Source: Sulfuritalea sp. (lineage in GTDB: Bacteria; Pseudomonadota; Gammaproteobacteria; Burkholderiales; Rhodocyclaceae). From it: a stretch of 5,806 nt of DNA. The translations under genes were made by a program, and so were the position numbers. Below, in pieces: positions 1 to 4,952 of the stretch (the first letter of the stretch is position 1; every line of letters begins with the position of its first letter). Under the pieces are notes generated by a model that worked only from the letters and a program-made list of their open reading frames with translations, searched no databases and had not been told where the DNA came from. The DNA lies in the NCBI GenBank assembly GCA_016708585.1, contig JADJFK010000043.1, forward strand, positions 1 to 5,806, in the 5' to 3' direction.

Positions 1-70
1 ACCAACAGCGGCCAATAAAATGCCGAAGGCATGGCCGCTGTTGGCGTCCACGTTGAACGCCCAGTTAGGT
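1..70 (-). other. attC site of cassette 1 (partial, cut by window edge)
   Basis: Read on the minus strand, R'' ACCTAAC occupies 70-64, a 5-nt spacer follows, and L'' GTTCAAC is at 58-52. A 13-bp stem then follows (TGGCCGCTGTTGG at 32-44 pairs with CCAACAGCGGCCA at 2-14), with a small inner TGCC/GGCA stem in the loop. The L' and R' boxes lie to the left of position 1. The sequence matches the complete site at 497-615 throughout this part. Confidence 0.8.
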
Positions 71-357
71 TTTTGACCAGTGGCACGCCCTGGAAACACA
101 CGACAGATGAAGTTGAGGTGAGGGCGGGCCACGGTGAATTTTTGCTGCTGCTGCCAGAATTCCAGAGAGTGTGACAGACAAACCGACCTGGTTGAAGCAC
201 CCAAACCGGTGATAGTAGATTGAGACATGGCGCTGCACCCGGTGAACGAACTGCTTGCCAGTAAAACGCCAAACTTCAAGATGCGAACAACTGCTTGAGT
301 GAGCACGGAAGCGGCGTTGGCGAACATCAGTGTTCTCGCGTGGGAGTGGCGATGCAT
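1..357 (-). CDS. Cassette-1 hypothetical protein, C-terminus beyond window
   Basis: Open frame of 119 codons from an ATG at 357 running leftwards off the window, equivalent to the ORF in the neighbouring cassette copy. I do not recognise a family. The visible protein contains stretches such as LSHSLEFWQQQQ and VARPHLNFICRVF, then GQKPNWAFNVDANSGHAFG. The last part, from PNWAF onward, is translation of the attC site, which the frame crosses without a stop. Relative to the second copy, the changes inside the frame alter six codons (for example C to R, S to G, A to V, T to P, P to Q, Q to A) and leave two silent. That gives no sign of selection for the protein. The strand agrees with the attC orientation, where cassette genes normally precede their attC. 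The coding status is uncertain, and the cassette could instead be non-coding. Confidence 0.35.
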   Translation of the reverse strand, partial: MHRHSHARTLMFANAASVLTQAVVRILKFGVLLASSSFTGCSAMSQSTITGLGASTRSVCLSHSLEFWQQQQKFTVARPHLNFICRVFPGRATGQKPNWAFNVDANSGHAFGILLAAVG

Positions 358-496
358 AACGCGCAAACCTTGCCATGCAAAGAAAGCAACCTTGGCACGA
401 CAAATGATTCCCGCGTGCTGGATGTATGAACTTGCACCGATGTTGACATTTGCCAGAGCCTTTGCACCGAGTTACCTGAGCGTATTTTTAAACGGG

Positions 497-615
497 ACCT
501 AACGAATTAGTTAACTGGCGCCGGAGCCCCGCAGGGGCGCAGGGCACCAACAGCGGCCAATAAAATGCCGAAGGCATGGCCGCTGTTGGCGTCCACGTTG
601 AACGCCCAGTTAGGT
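497..615 (-). other. attC recombination site of cassette 2 (complete, 119 bp)
   Basis: This is the best-preserved integron attC in the window. On the minus strand: R'' ACCTAAC (615-609), 5-nt spacer, L'' GTTCAAC (603-597), central arm, L' GTTAAC (515-510), 6-nt spacer, R' GTTAGGT (503-497). R'' and R' fit RYYYAAC and GTTRRRY and are exact complements. L'' has one extra C relative to L', the extrahelical base that sets attC polarity. The arm contains a 13-bp perfect stem (547-559 with 577-589), an inner TGCC/GGCA hairpin (566-576) and a GCCCC/GGGGC hairpin (526-538). The integrase would cut the folded strand between G503 and T502 of R' (minus-strand reading). Confidence 0.88.
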
Positions 616-1047
616 TTTGCACCTGTGGCACGGCCTTGAAACACACGACAGATGAAGTTGAGGTGAGGGCGGGCCACGGTGAATTTTTGCTGCTGCTGCC
701 AGAATTCCAGAGAGTGTGACAGACAAACCGACCTGGTTGAAGCACCCAAACCGGTGATAGGAGATTGAGACATGACCCCGCGCCCGGTGAACGAACTGCT
801 TGCCAGTAAAACGCCAAACTTCAAGATGCGAACAACTGCTTGAGTGAGCACGGAAGCGGCGTTGGCGAACATCAGTGTTCTCGCGTGGGAGTGGCGATGC
901 ATAACGCGCAAACCTTGCCATGCAAAGAAAACAACCTTGGCACGACAAATGATTCCCGCGTGCTGGATGTATGAACTTGCACCGATGTTGACATTTGCCA
1001 GAGCCTTTGCACCGAGTTACCTGAGCGTATTTTTAAACGGGACCTAA
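503..1047 (-). mobile_element. Integron gene cassette 2 (545 bp)
   Basis: Bounded by G/TTAGGT cleavage points at attC3 (1048/1047) and attC2 (503/502) and ending in its own attC. It is the excisable unit an integron integrase would move. It holds one leftward ORF of uncertain reality (507-902) and about 145 bp before it (903-1047) with no clear promoter. A TTTAAAAAT tract just inside the core (near 1030-1038, minus strand) is the only AT-rich -10-like sequence. Confidence 0.82.
507..902 (-). CDS. Cassette-2 hypothetical protein with attC-encoded C-terminal tail
   Basis: Frame of 131 codons from ATG 902 to a TAA at 509-507, which lies in the spacer between L' and R' of attC2. No family is recognised and no catalytic motif, signal peptide or convincing membrane segment is visible. 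About the last 36 residues (from the PNWAF motif through FNVDANSGHAFG to the end) are the translated attC. A TTG three codons upstream (911) is an alternative start, and MFANAAS is an internal one. AAGG ends about 10 nt before the ATG, a weak ribosome site. A competing minus-strand frame (610-948, TTG start) stops at the TAA inside R'', the classical position for a cassette stop, so the true frame is not settled. The direction matches attC polarity. Confidence 0.38.
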   Translation of the reverse strand: MHRHSHARTLMFANAASVLTQAVVRILKFGVLLASSSFTGRGVMSQSPITGLGASTRSVCLSHSLEFWQQQQKFTVARPHLNFICRVFQGRATGAKPNWAFNVDANSGHAFGILLAAVGALRPCGAPAPVN

Positions 1048-1145
1048 CGAACTAGTTAACTGGCGCCGGAGCCCGAAGGGCGCAGGGCACCAACAGCGGC
1101 CAATAAAATGCCGAAGGCATGGCCGCTGTTGGCGTCCACGTTGAA
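1042..1145 (-). other. Chimeric attC of cassette 3, R'' box missing
   Basis: R' GTTAGGT (1048-1042), L' GTTAAC (1060-1055), the 13-bp stem (1090-1102 with 1120-1132) and L'' up to GTTGAA (1140-1145, plus strand) match the complete attC. After 1145 identity stops abruptly. The expected GCCCA spacer and GTTAGGT box are replaced by sequence of the upstream gene (AAAAATGG, then GATGCCG where R'' should be). Without R'' the R'/R'' duplex that integrase binds cannot form, so this site is probably unable to act as a normal attC. Its loop differs slightly from the other copies (GCCCGAAGGGC). Confidence 0.75.
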
Positions 1146-1517
1146 AAAATGGATGCCGTCCCGACGACAATGCCCTCCCAGGTCAGAGCAGGCGTCAAGA
1201 ATCGCCAAGATTGCAAGCATCGCTAGTAAGAAGGTCAAGAGGTAATAAGTAACCTCAGCCCCTTTGCGTCGTGACTCACTGCGCTCAATGAGGGTAAGCG
1301 AAATTGTGCTGGCGAGAAGTGCTGCAACACTCACTATGAAGATGAGTATCTTGATAAAAACCTCACCGAACCCGCTTGGTCCATCGGATCTGATGGTGAA
1401 GGAATTTATTGAAGATATGATAAAAAATGTGAAATTTAGGAGAAACCTCTTGCCCAGGGATTGCAATTTTTCGCCAGGCGAAGGTTTTGTCATTTCGCTC
1501 ATATCTTTGCGTGACAT
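1056..1517 (-). CDS. Cassette-borne small membrane protein fused to attC-encoded tail
   Basis: 153 codons from ATG 1517 to a TAA at 1058-1056, inside the L' box of attC3. No known family is recognised. After a charged, polar N-terminus (MSRKDMSEMTKPSPGEK) there are three hydrophobic stretches at about residues 25-41, 53-77 and 89-109. These predict a small inner-membrane protein with a basic loop ERSESRRKG between the second and third segments. Residues from about 124 (FFNVDANSGHAFG) onward are translated attC. The IS1595 element ends 7 bp before the start. An AGGA made across the IS/target junction (1527-1524, minus strand) sits 6 nt before the ATG, and the transposase stop is only 12 bp upstream. 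Before insertion, in-frame starts existed further up (an ATG right after the AAGGAG of the old leader), so the native N-terminus may have been about eight residues longer or may have begun at M6. Confidence 0.62.
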   Translation of the reverse strand: MSRKDMSEMTKPSPGEKLQSLGKRFLLNFTFFIISSINSFTIRSDGPSGFGEVFIKILIFIVSVAALLASTISLTLIERSESRRKGAEVTYYLLTFLLAMLAILAILDACSDLGGHCRRDGIHFFNVDANSGHAFGILLAAVGALRPSGSGAS

Positions 1518-1524
1518 AATTTTT
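1517..1524. repeat. Target-site duplication of IS1595 element, left copy
   Basis: TAATTTTT directly abuts the left inverted repeat and is repeated exactly at 2573-2580. An 8-bp AT-rich duplication is what IS1595-family insertion produces. The T at 1517 is the complement of the A of the ATG of the cassette-3 gene. Confidence 0.93.
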
Positions 1525-1547
1525 CCTGATTAGAAACGTGCCTCAGC
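1525..1547 (+). repeat. IS1595 element left terminal inverted repeat
   Basis: Begins CCTGATTAGAAACGTGCC. It overlaps the last codons of the transposase gene, whose TAA stop is at 1532-1530 within the repeat. Confidence 0.9.
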
Positions 1548-2486
1548 ATGCGACCTGACCGTCTTTTCCTTGATGGGCTTTGCTCTCACGACGTCGACGA
1601 TGAGACTTGCGACCAGACCACGCAGATCGAAGCGGCGGTTGAACCTGTAGGCGAAGCCAGCAAGGTAGTGCTCGGCGTACTTGCGGTAGTTCAGGGCATG
1701 GAAGGCTCCGGCCAACGTGGTCTTGAGATTGCCCAGCACGGTGTTGACCCACTTGAAGCTGGGCAGGTCGCGCGGCTTGAGGGAGCCGACCACCATCGGG
1801 AGGTGAAGGCAACCGGCATCGGCCACCGCACTGAAGCAGGCCAAACCATCGCTGTGCACGCTGGTGCCCGGTGCCAGATTGGACTTGGCCCACTTGCTGA
1901 TCGCTTCAGAGGTGAACCCTCTGACCACATTGAGCTTGATGAACATCGGATGCCCGTGATCATTGACCGAGACAGCCGCGACAAAGGGGACCTTGTTCTC
2001 GGAGCCCCGACCGACTTTGCCGCCTGTGCGCTCGCCTCCGAGGTAAGCGTCATCGAGTTGCACCGTGCCGCTGAGTTGGTGGGTGGCGTCTTGCGAGGCC
2101 ATGGCCCGGTTGATCTTCTGATGCAACAGCCAGGCAGTGGGATAGCTCACGCCAAGCTGACGCTTGAGCGCCAGGGCCGACAGGCCGGTTTTGGCCTGAC
2201 TGATGAGGTAGATGGCCAAGAACCAGGTCGTCAGGGGCAGTTTGGTGTGTGCCATGAGACTGCCTGCGGTCAGGGAGGTCTGATGCCGACAGCCATTGCA
2301 CTGGAAGAGCTTACGGGCACCGTGGCCGACCACATAGTGATCACTGCTGGAGCAGCGCGGACAGCGAAATCCCTCAGGCCAGCGCGCGGCCTTGATCGCT
2401 TCGGCGCACTGTGCCTCGGTGCCAAAGCTACGAAGGAATTCCGGAATCGACATGCCGTGCTGGAACTGAATCTGGTTGAAGGCCAT
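1530..2486 (-). CDS. IS1595-family transposase
   Basis: 318-residue transposase that would cut and paste the surrounding element. The N-terminus carries a zinc ribbon with CPRC (about residues 42-45) and CNGC (about 63-66), then the ISXO2-like DDE catalytic domain. D145 in QLDDAYLGG, D213 in VHSDGLACF, and N248 with K255 in WVNTVLGNLK give the DDNK pattern used in this family. Length is normal and no stop or frameshift interrupts it. I chose ATG 2486 (MAFNQIQFQHG) because GGGGTGA lies 5 nt upstream and related proteins begin near this point. A GTG at 2495 would add three residues but leaves no room for a ribosome site. The start region lies next to an inverted repeat that can hide the ribosome site (2490-2546). 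The gene ends inside the left terminal repeat and reads directly towards the cassette-3 ORF. Confidence 0.95.
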   Translation of the reverse strand: MAFNQIQFQHGMSIPEFLRSFGTEAQCAEAIKAARWPEGFRCPRCSSSDHYVVGHGARKLFQCNGCRHQTSLTAGSLMAHTKLPLTTWFLAIYLISQAKTGLSALALKRQLGVSYPTAWLLHQKINRAMASQDATHQLSGTVQLDDAYLGGERTGGKVGRGSENKVPFVAAVSVNDHGHPMFIKLNVVRGFTSEAISKWAKSNLAPGTSVHSDGLACFSAVADAGCLHLPMVVGSLKPRDLPSFKWVNTVLGNLKTTLAGAFHALNYRKYAEHYLAGFAYRFNRRFDLRGLVASLIVDVVRAKPIKEKTVRSHAEARF

Positions 2487-2489
2487 GGT

Positions 2490-2546
2490 GCTCACCCCAC
2501 TGTAAGAAGACTCCAGATTAGTGAGTCACAAGCTCATGGGGTGAGC
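2490..2546 (-). promoter_or_regulatory. Inverted repeat covering the transposase ribosome-binding site
   Basis: A 10-bp perfect inverted repeat, GCTCACCCCA at 2490-2499 and TGGGGTGAGC at 2537-2546, with a 37-nt loop. On the transposase strand the arm nearer the gene contains the Shine-Dalgarno GGGGTGA of the ATG at 2486. An mRNA entering from outside the IS would contain both arms and could fold over the ribosome site. An mRNA started within the loop would lack the outer arm. Protection of this kind against outside transcription is known for IS10 and IS50; its use here is inferred from the layout. Confidence 0.5.
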
Positions 2547-2549
2547 CTC

Positions 2550-2572
2550 GCTGAGGCAGGTTTCTAATCAGG
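2550..2572 (-). repeat. IS1595 element right terminal inverted repeat
   Basis: Reverse complement begins CCTGATTAGAAACCTGCC and matches the left end at 22 of 23 positions. A small GCCTC/GAGGC hairpin (2545-2557) overlaps its inner edge. Confidence 0.9.
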
Positions 2573-2580
2573 TAATTTTT
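2573..2580. repeat. Target-site duplication of IS1595 element, right copy
   Basis: TAATTTTT, identical to 1517-1524. The next base is also T, so the uninterrupted cassette had a run of six A on the coding (minus) strand at this point. Confidence 0.93.
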
Positions 2581-2654
2581 TGCTCATGATTCTCCATCTC
2601 CTTTTCACAGGTGCCAAATAAGGTAGCAGGGCATTGGTTGTAGATTGGCCTAAC
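2581..2654 (-). promoter_or_regulatory. Displaced 5' leader and core site of cassette 3
   Basis: On the minus strand this begins with the core GTTAGGC (2654-2648, fitting GTTRRRY) and runs through about 45 nt without an obvious promoter. It reaches a strong Shine-Dalgarno-like AAAAGGAGATGGAG (about 2604-2591), followed by an ATG at 2587-2585. It is the natural upstream region of the membrane-protein ORF now 1056 bp away on the far side of the IS. The ATG with the best spacing opens only a 10-codon frame in the rejoined sequence, which ends with a TGA overlapping the ATG of M6 of the main ORF. Confidence 0.6.
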
Positions 2655-3176
2655 AGGCTGCGGAAATACCCAGCCGCCAAGTCCACGCCCCAGTGGCGTG
2701 ATGCGTTATCAGCGTAGCACCTCAACGACCTGAAGCGACACCCACCATGCGCGGCGCCGACACCTTCACCGAAGGCCTGTTCACCCTCAAGAAGCTTGAC
2801 GACTTCGTGCCAGCCAACCACCCGCTGCGGGTCATCCGCACGATGGTCAACAAGGCCCTGGCCGAGATGGGCGAGTTGTTCGCCGGGATGTACGAGGAAG
2901 ACGCCAAAGGCGGTCGCCCCAGCATCGCGCCAGAGAAGCTGCTGCGCGCCATGCTGCTGCAGGTGCTGTACTCGATTCGCTCGGAGCGCCAGTTGATGGA
3001 GCAGACGCAATACAACCTGCTGTTTCGCTGGTTCATCGGCCTGTCGATGGACGACTCGGTGTGGGTGCCCACGGTGTTCACCAAGAACCGCGAGCGGCTG
3101 ATTGAGCACGATGCTGTGGTGGCCTTCTTCAACGCCGTGCTCAAGCAGGCAGACAAGAAGCGGTGGTTGTCCAAGG
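2654..3176 (+). mobile_element. 5' fragment of an IS5-type insertion sequence
   Basis: Begins at about 2654 with CAGGCTGCGGAAATACCC, immediately after CTAA in the cassette core. A YTAR target such as CTAA is typical of several IS5-group elements, so this is a plausible left end, but the right end needed to prove it is not in the window. Between the end and the transposase gene there are about 90 bp containing a 6-bp stem hairpin (CACGCC/GGCGTG, 2684-2700) and a GGCTG/CAGCC pair (2656-2675). The element is broken at about 3176 by the IS21-family element. Confidence 0.6.
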
Positions 3177-3217
3177 CGTCCCGGTCCAACGTGACCGTTG
3201 ATTCCGGCGGATCGTGA
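2747..3217 (+). pseudogene. IS5-type transposase, truncated N-terminal fragment
   Basis: The first 143 codons match the N-terminal region of IS5-type transposases (InsH_N/DUF772 domain). Recognisable segments are TFTEGLFTLKKLDDFVPANH (5-24), GGRPSIAPEKLLRAMLLQVL (55-74), RSERQLMEQ (78-86) and NLLFRWFIGLS (90-100). In relatives the sequence after KKRWLSK continues into the HFSVDGTL segment, which carries the first catalytic aspartate of the DDE domain. Here it switches at about 3176 to 13 unrelated residues encoded by the IS21 end and stops at 3217. The catalytic domain is therefore absent and the product cannot transpose the element. The rest of the gene probably continues beyond the right edge of the window. 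The start at 2747 (MRGADTF) agrees with family N-termini; no strong ribosome site precedes it. Confidence 0.88.
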
Positions 3218-3320
3218 CCGCCGATTCTGGTTCATCGTGACCGGCCGTTCTGGTCGAACGTGACCGATTTTTGCACCTGACCGGAATCTCGGTCACGATG
3301 CCGGAATCACCGGTCACGAT
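3188..3320. repeat. IS21 left-end repeats, direct array plus inverted copies
   Basis: Four direct copies of A(A/T)CGTGACCG start at 3188, 3211, 3234 and 3257, exactly 23 bp apart, with partly conserved GATTCCGG spacers. Two copies in the opposite orientation (CGGTCACGAT) follow at 3290 and 3311, 21 bp apart. The last direct and first inverted copies can form a 9-bp stem (3259-3267 with 3289-3297). In IS21 elements such repeats are transposase binding sites. Confidence 0.88.
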
Positions 3321-3411
3321 GCCAGCATGGCGTCGTATGCCACCGTGATGGTGTTGCGCAAGTTGTCTCACCCAATGCAGTTAGCCTGCCCAGTTTTTTG
3401 CTGGAGCCGGC

Positions 3412-4935
3412 ATGCCTGCACCAAGGATTCACATGCGCAAGATCAAGGACGTTCTGCGTCTCAAACTCGATGCTCGGCTCTCGCACGAGCGTATCGCCGC
3501 CGCCCTGGGCATCTCCAAAGGCGTGGTTACCAAGTACGTCGGTTTGGCCTCGGTCGCAGGTCTGGATTGGCACTCCATCCAGCCCCTGGACGAGACCGCT
3601 TTGCAGCATCGCCTGCTGGCACCGCCACCACGGCCGCAGCACTTCGTGCACCCCGACTACGCCCAGATTCACAAAGAACTGCGCCGCAAGGGCATGACGC
3701 TCATGCTGCTGTGGGAGGAGCACACCCAGCAGCACCTGGACGGTCATACGCACTCCTACTCGCAGTTCTGCGAGAACTACCGCCGCTACGCCAAGACACT
3801 CAAGCGCTCGATGCGCCAGACCCACCGCGCAGGCGAGAAGCTGTTCATCGACTTTGCAGGTCCCACGATCGAGTTGGTGGACGGCAGCCGTGCCCACATC
3901 TTCGTGGCCGCTCTGGGCGCTTCGAGCTACACCTTTGCTTGTGCCACACCGCGCGAGACCATGTCCGACTGGCTTGATGGCTGCGCCCGCGCCCTGACAT
4001 TCATCGGTGGGGTGCCCCAGCTCATCGTGCCGGACAACCCCAAAGCCCTGATTGCCAACCCCAACCGCTATGAACCTCGCGCCAACGAGACGGTGGAGGA
4101 CTTCGCTCGCCACTACGGCACCTCGATGCTGCCGGCGCGCCCCTATCACCCGCAGGACAAGGCCAAGGTCGAATCTGCTGTGCAAGTTGTCGAGCGCTGG
4201 ATCCTGATGCGACTGCGCCACCAACGCTTTGCGAGCGTGGACGATGTCAACGAGGCCATCGCGCCGCTGCTGGAACAACTCAACAACAAGGCATTCCAGA
4301 GGTTGCCTGGCAGCCGAGCCAGCACGTTTGCAGAGTTGGATGCGCCAGCACTGCAAGCCTTGCCTCTGCAGCCCTGGGAATTCGCCACCTACAAGACCGT
4401 GCGCGTGCACATTGATCACCACGTCGAGATCGAGGGGCATCGCTACAGCGTGCCGCAGTCCTTGGTCGGGCTGGTCCTGGAGGCACGCATCACCGCGCGC
4501 AGCGTGGAGATCGTCCACCGTGGCCAGCGTGTGGCCGCTCATCTGCGCTGTGCGCACAAGGGAGGCTTCACCACCGTGGCAGAGCACATGTCGGCAGCGC
4601 ACCGCGCGCATCGGGAGTGGACCCCTGAACGCCTGATTCACTGGGGCGGCACCATTGGTGTGGCCTGTGCCAGCACCGTCCAGCGTCTGCTGGAAGAGCG
4701 ACGCCATCCCGAGCATGGCTACCGCGCCTGCCTGGGGCTGCTGTCACTGGCCAAGAAGTACGGCAAGCCCCGACTGGAAGCCGCTTGCCTCATCGCCCTG
4801 GAGCTTGGCACCGTCAAGTACAGGCACGTCAGCGACATCCTGGCAAACGGCCGGGATCAGGTGCCCGCTACGACCGCCACCGACTGGACCAGCCCGCACC
4901 ATGCCCACGTTCGTGGCCCCGGTTACTACCAGTGA
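3412..4935 (+). CDS. istA: IS21-family transposase IstA
   Basis: 507-residue DDE transposase that binds the terminal repeats and performs strand transfer together with IstB. An N-terminal helix-turn-helix lies at about residues 22-45 (LSHERIAAALGISKGVVTKY). The integrase core (rve) follows, with D147 in FIDFAG, D208 in VPDNPKAL and E254 in HPQDKAKVES, a complete catalytic triad. The C-terminal half contains the Mu-transposase-like domain (around HIDHHVEIEGHRYSVP). Length is normal for the family. The ATG at 3412 is preceded by GGAG with 5-nt spacing; an in-frame ATG seven codons later is less well placed. The stop is 17 bp before istB, so the two form one transcription unit. I found no convincing promoter in the roughly 90 bp between the end repeats and the gene. 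Confidence 0.96.
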   Translation: MPAPRIHMRKIKDVLRLKLDARLSHERIAAALGISKGVVTKYVGLASVAGLDWHSIQPLDETALQHRLLAPPPRPQHFVHPDYAQIHKELRRKGMTLMLLWEEHTQQHLDGHTHSYSQFCENYRRYAKTLKRSMRQTHRAGEKLFIDFAGPTIELVDGSRAHIFVAALGASSYTFACATPRETMSDWLDGCARALTFIGGVPQLIVPDNPKALIANPNRYEPRANETVEDFARHYGTSMLPARPYHPQDKAKVESAVQVVERWILMRLRHQRFASVDDVNEAIAPLLEQLNNKAFQRLPGSRASTFAELDAPALQALPLQPWEFATYKTVRVHIDHHVEIEGHRYSVPQSLVGLVLEARITARSVEIVHRGQRVAAHLRCAHKGGFTTVAEHMSAAHRAHREWTPERLIHWGGTIGVACASTVQRLLEERRHPEHGYRACLGLLSLAKKYGKPRLEAACLIALELGTVKYRHVSDILANGRDQVPATTATDWTSPHHAHVRGPGYYQ

Positions 4936-4952
4936 ACAGACAGGATCGCACC

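Larger units (their letters stand above)
1..1088. repeat. Tandem duplication of a 545-bp integron cassette
   Basis: Positions 1-545 and 546-1088 are two copies of the same sequence. I count 12 substitutions: 74, 75, 79, 88, 92, 216, 230, 232, 234, 237, 386 and 507 in copy-1 numbering. There is also a small difference in the attC hairpin loop (GCCCCGCAGGGGC against GCCCGAAGGGC), which makes the second unit 2 bp shorter. Substitutions fall in two tight clusters (74-92 and 216-237); the rest is almost identical. The boundaries coincide with attC cores, so this is duplication of a cassette rather than of an arbitrary segment. Confidence 0.9.
1525..2572 (-). mobile_element. Complete IS1595-family insertion sequence (1048 bp)
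   Basis: Bounded by 23-bp inverted repeats (1525-1547 and 2550-2572) that start CCTGATTAGAAAC and differ at one position (G1539 against the C expected from the right end). Flanked by perfect 8-bp direct repeats TAATTTTT. It contains a single intact transposase gene filling nearly its whole length. With both ends, target duplication and full-length gene present, the element looks recent and potentially active. I did not assign it to a named IS1595 subgroup. Confidence 0.93.
1048..2653 (-). mobile_element. Integron cassette 3, interrupted by IS1595-family element
   Basis: The minus-strand core TTAGGC at 2653-2648 begins the unit and the chimeric attC at 1042-1145 ends it. Subtracting the 1048-bp IS and one 8-bp target copy leaves 550 bp, a normal cassette size and close to the 545 bp of its neighbours. 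It carries one leftward membrane-protein ORF. Its body (1150-1520) is clearly more AT-rich than the flanking IS genes, as is common for cassettes of foreign origin. Confidence 0.7.

Noticed and set aside
610..948. Minus-strand frame of 112 codons (also at 65-403) stopping in R''
   Set aside because: The stop position is attractive for a cassette gene, but the start is TTG, composition is unusual (many R, H, S, C) and no ribosome site is seen. Kept only as an alternative to the 507-902 frame.
844..1047. Plus-strand frame of 67 codons (also at 299-502) ending in the TAA of the attC core
   Set aside because: GTG start without a ribosome site, and it runs against the attC polarity. Cassette genes normally read towards the R'' side of their own attC.
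1548..2567. Long plus-strand open frame (339 codons) across the IS1595 element
   Set aside because: It is antisense to the transposase, whose zinc ribbon and DDNK motifs are unmistakable. The plus frame shows no protein family features and is a by-product of high GC content.
2655..2720. Possible attI or attC arm to the right of the TTAGGC core
   Set aside because: No L'/L'' boxes or paired R'' are visible. The sequence fits the left end and leader of the IS5-type element instead.
2564..3235. Minus-strand frame of 223 codons opposite the IS5-type transposase fragment
   Set aside because: Antisense of a recognisable transposase and crosses the junction with the cassette leader, so it is a composite of unrelated pieces.
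3188..3320. Regular 23-bp repeats suggesting a small CRISPR array or replication iterons
   Set aside because: The same motif occurs at the other end of the istAB unit in inverted order, which identifies it as IS21 terminal repeats. There are no cas genes or rep gene.
3307..4716. Long minus-strand open frame (469 codons) opposite istA
   Set aside because: Antisense shadow of istA with no recognisable domain. istA has a complete catalytic triad and ribosome site.
4785..4952. Upstream extension of the istB frame overlapping istA
   Set aside because: The extension is rich in R and P and reads out of frame through the istA end. The ATG at 4953 has a proper ribosome site and gives the family length.
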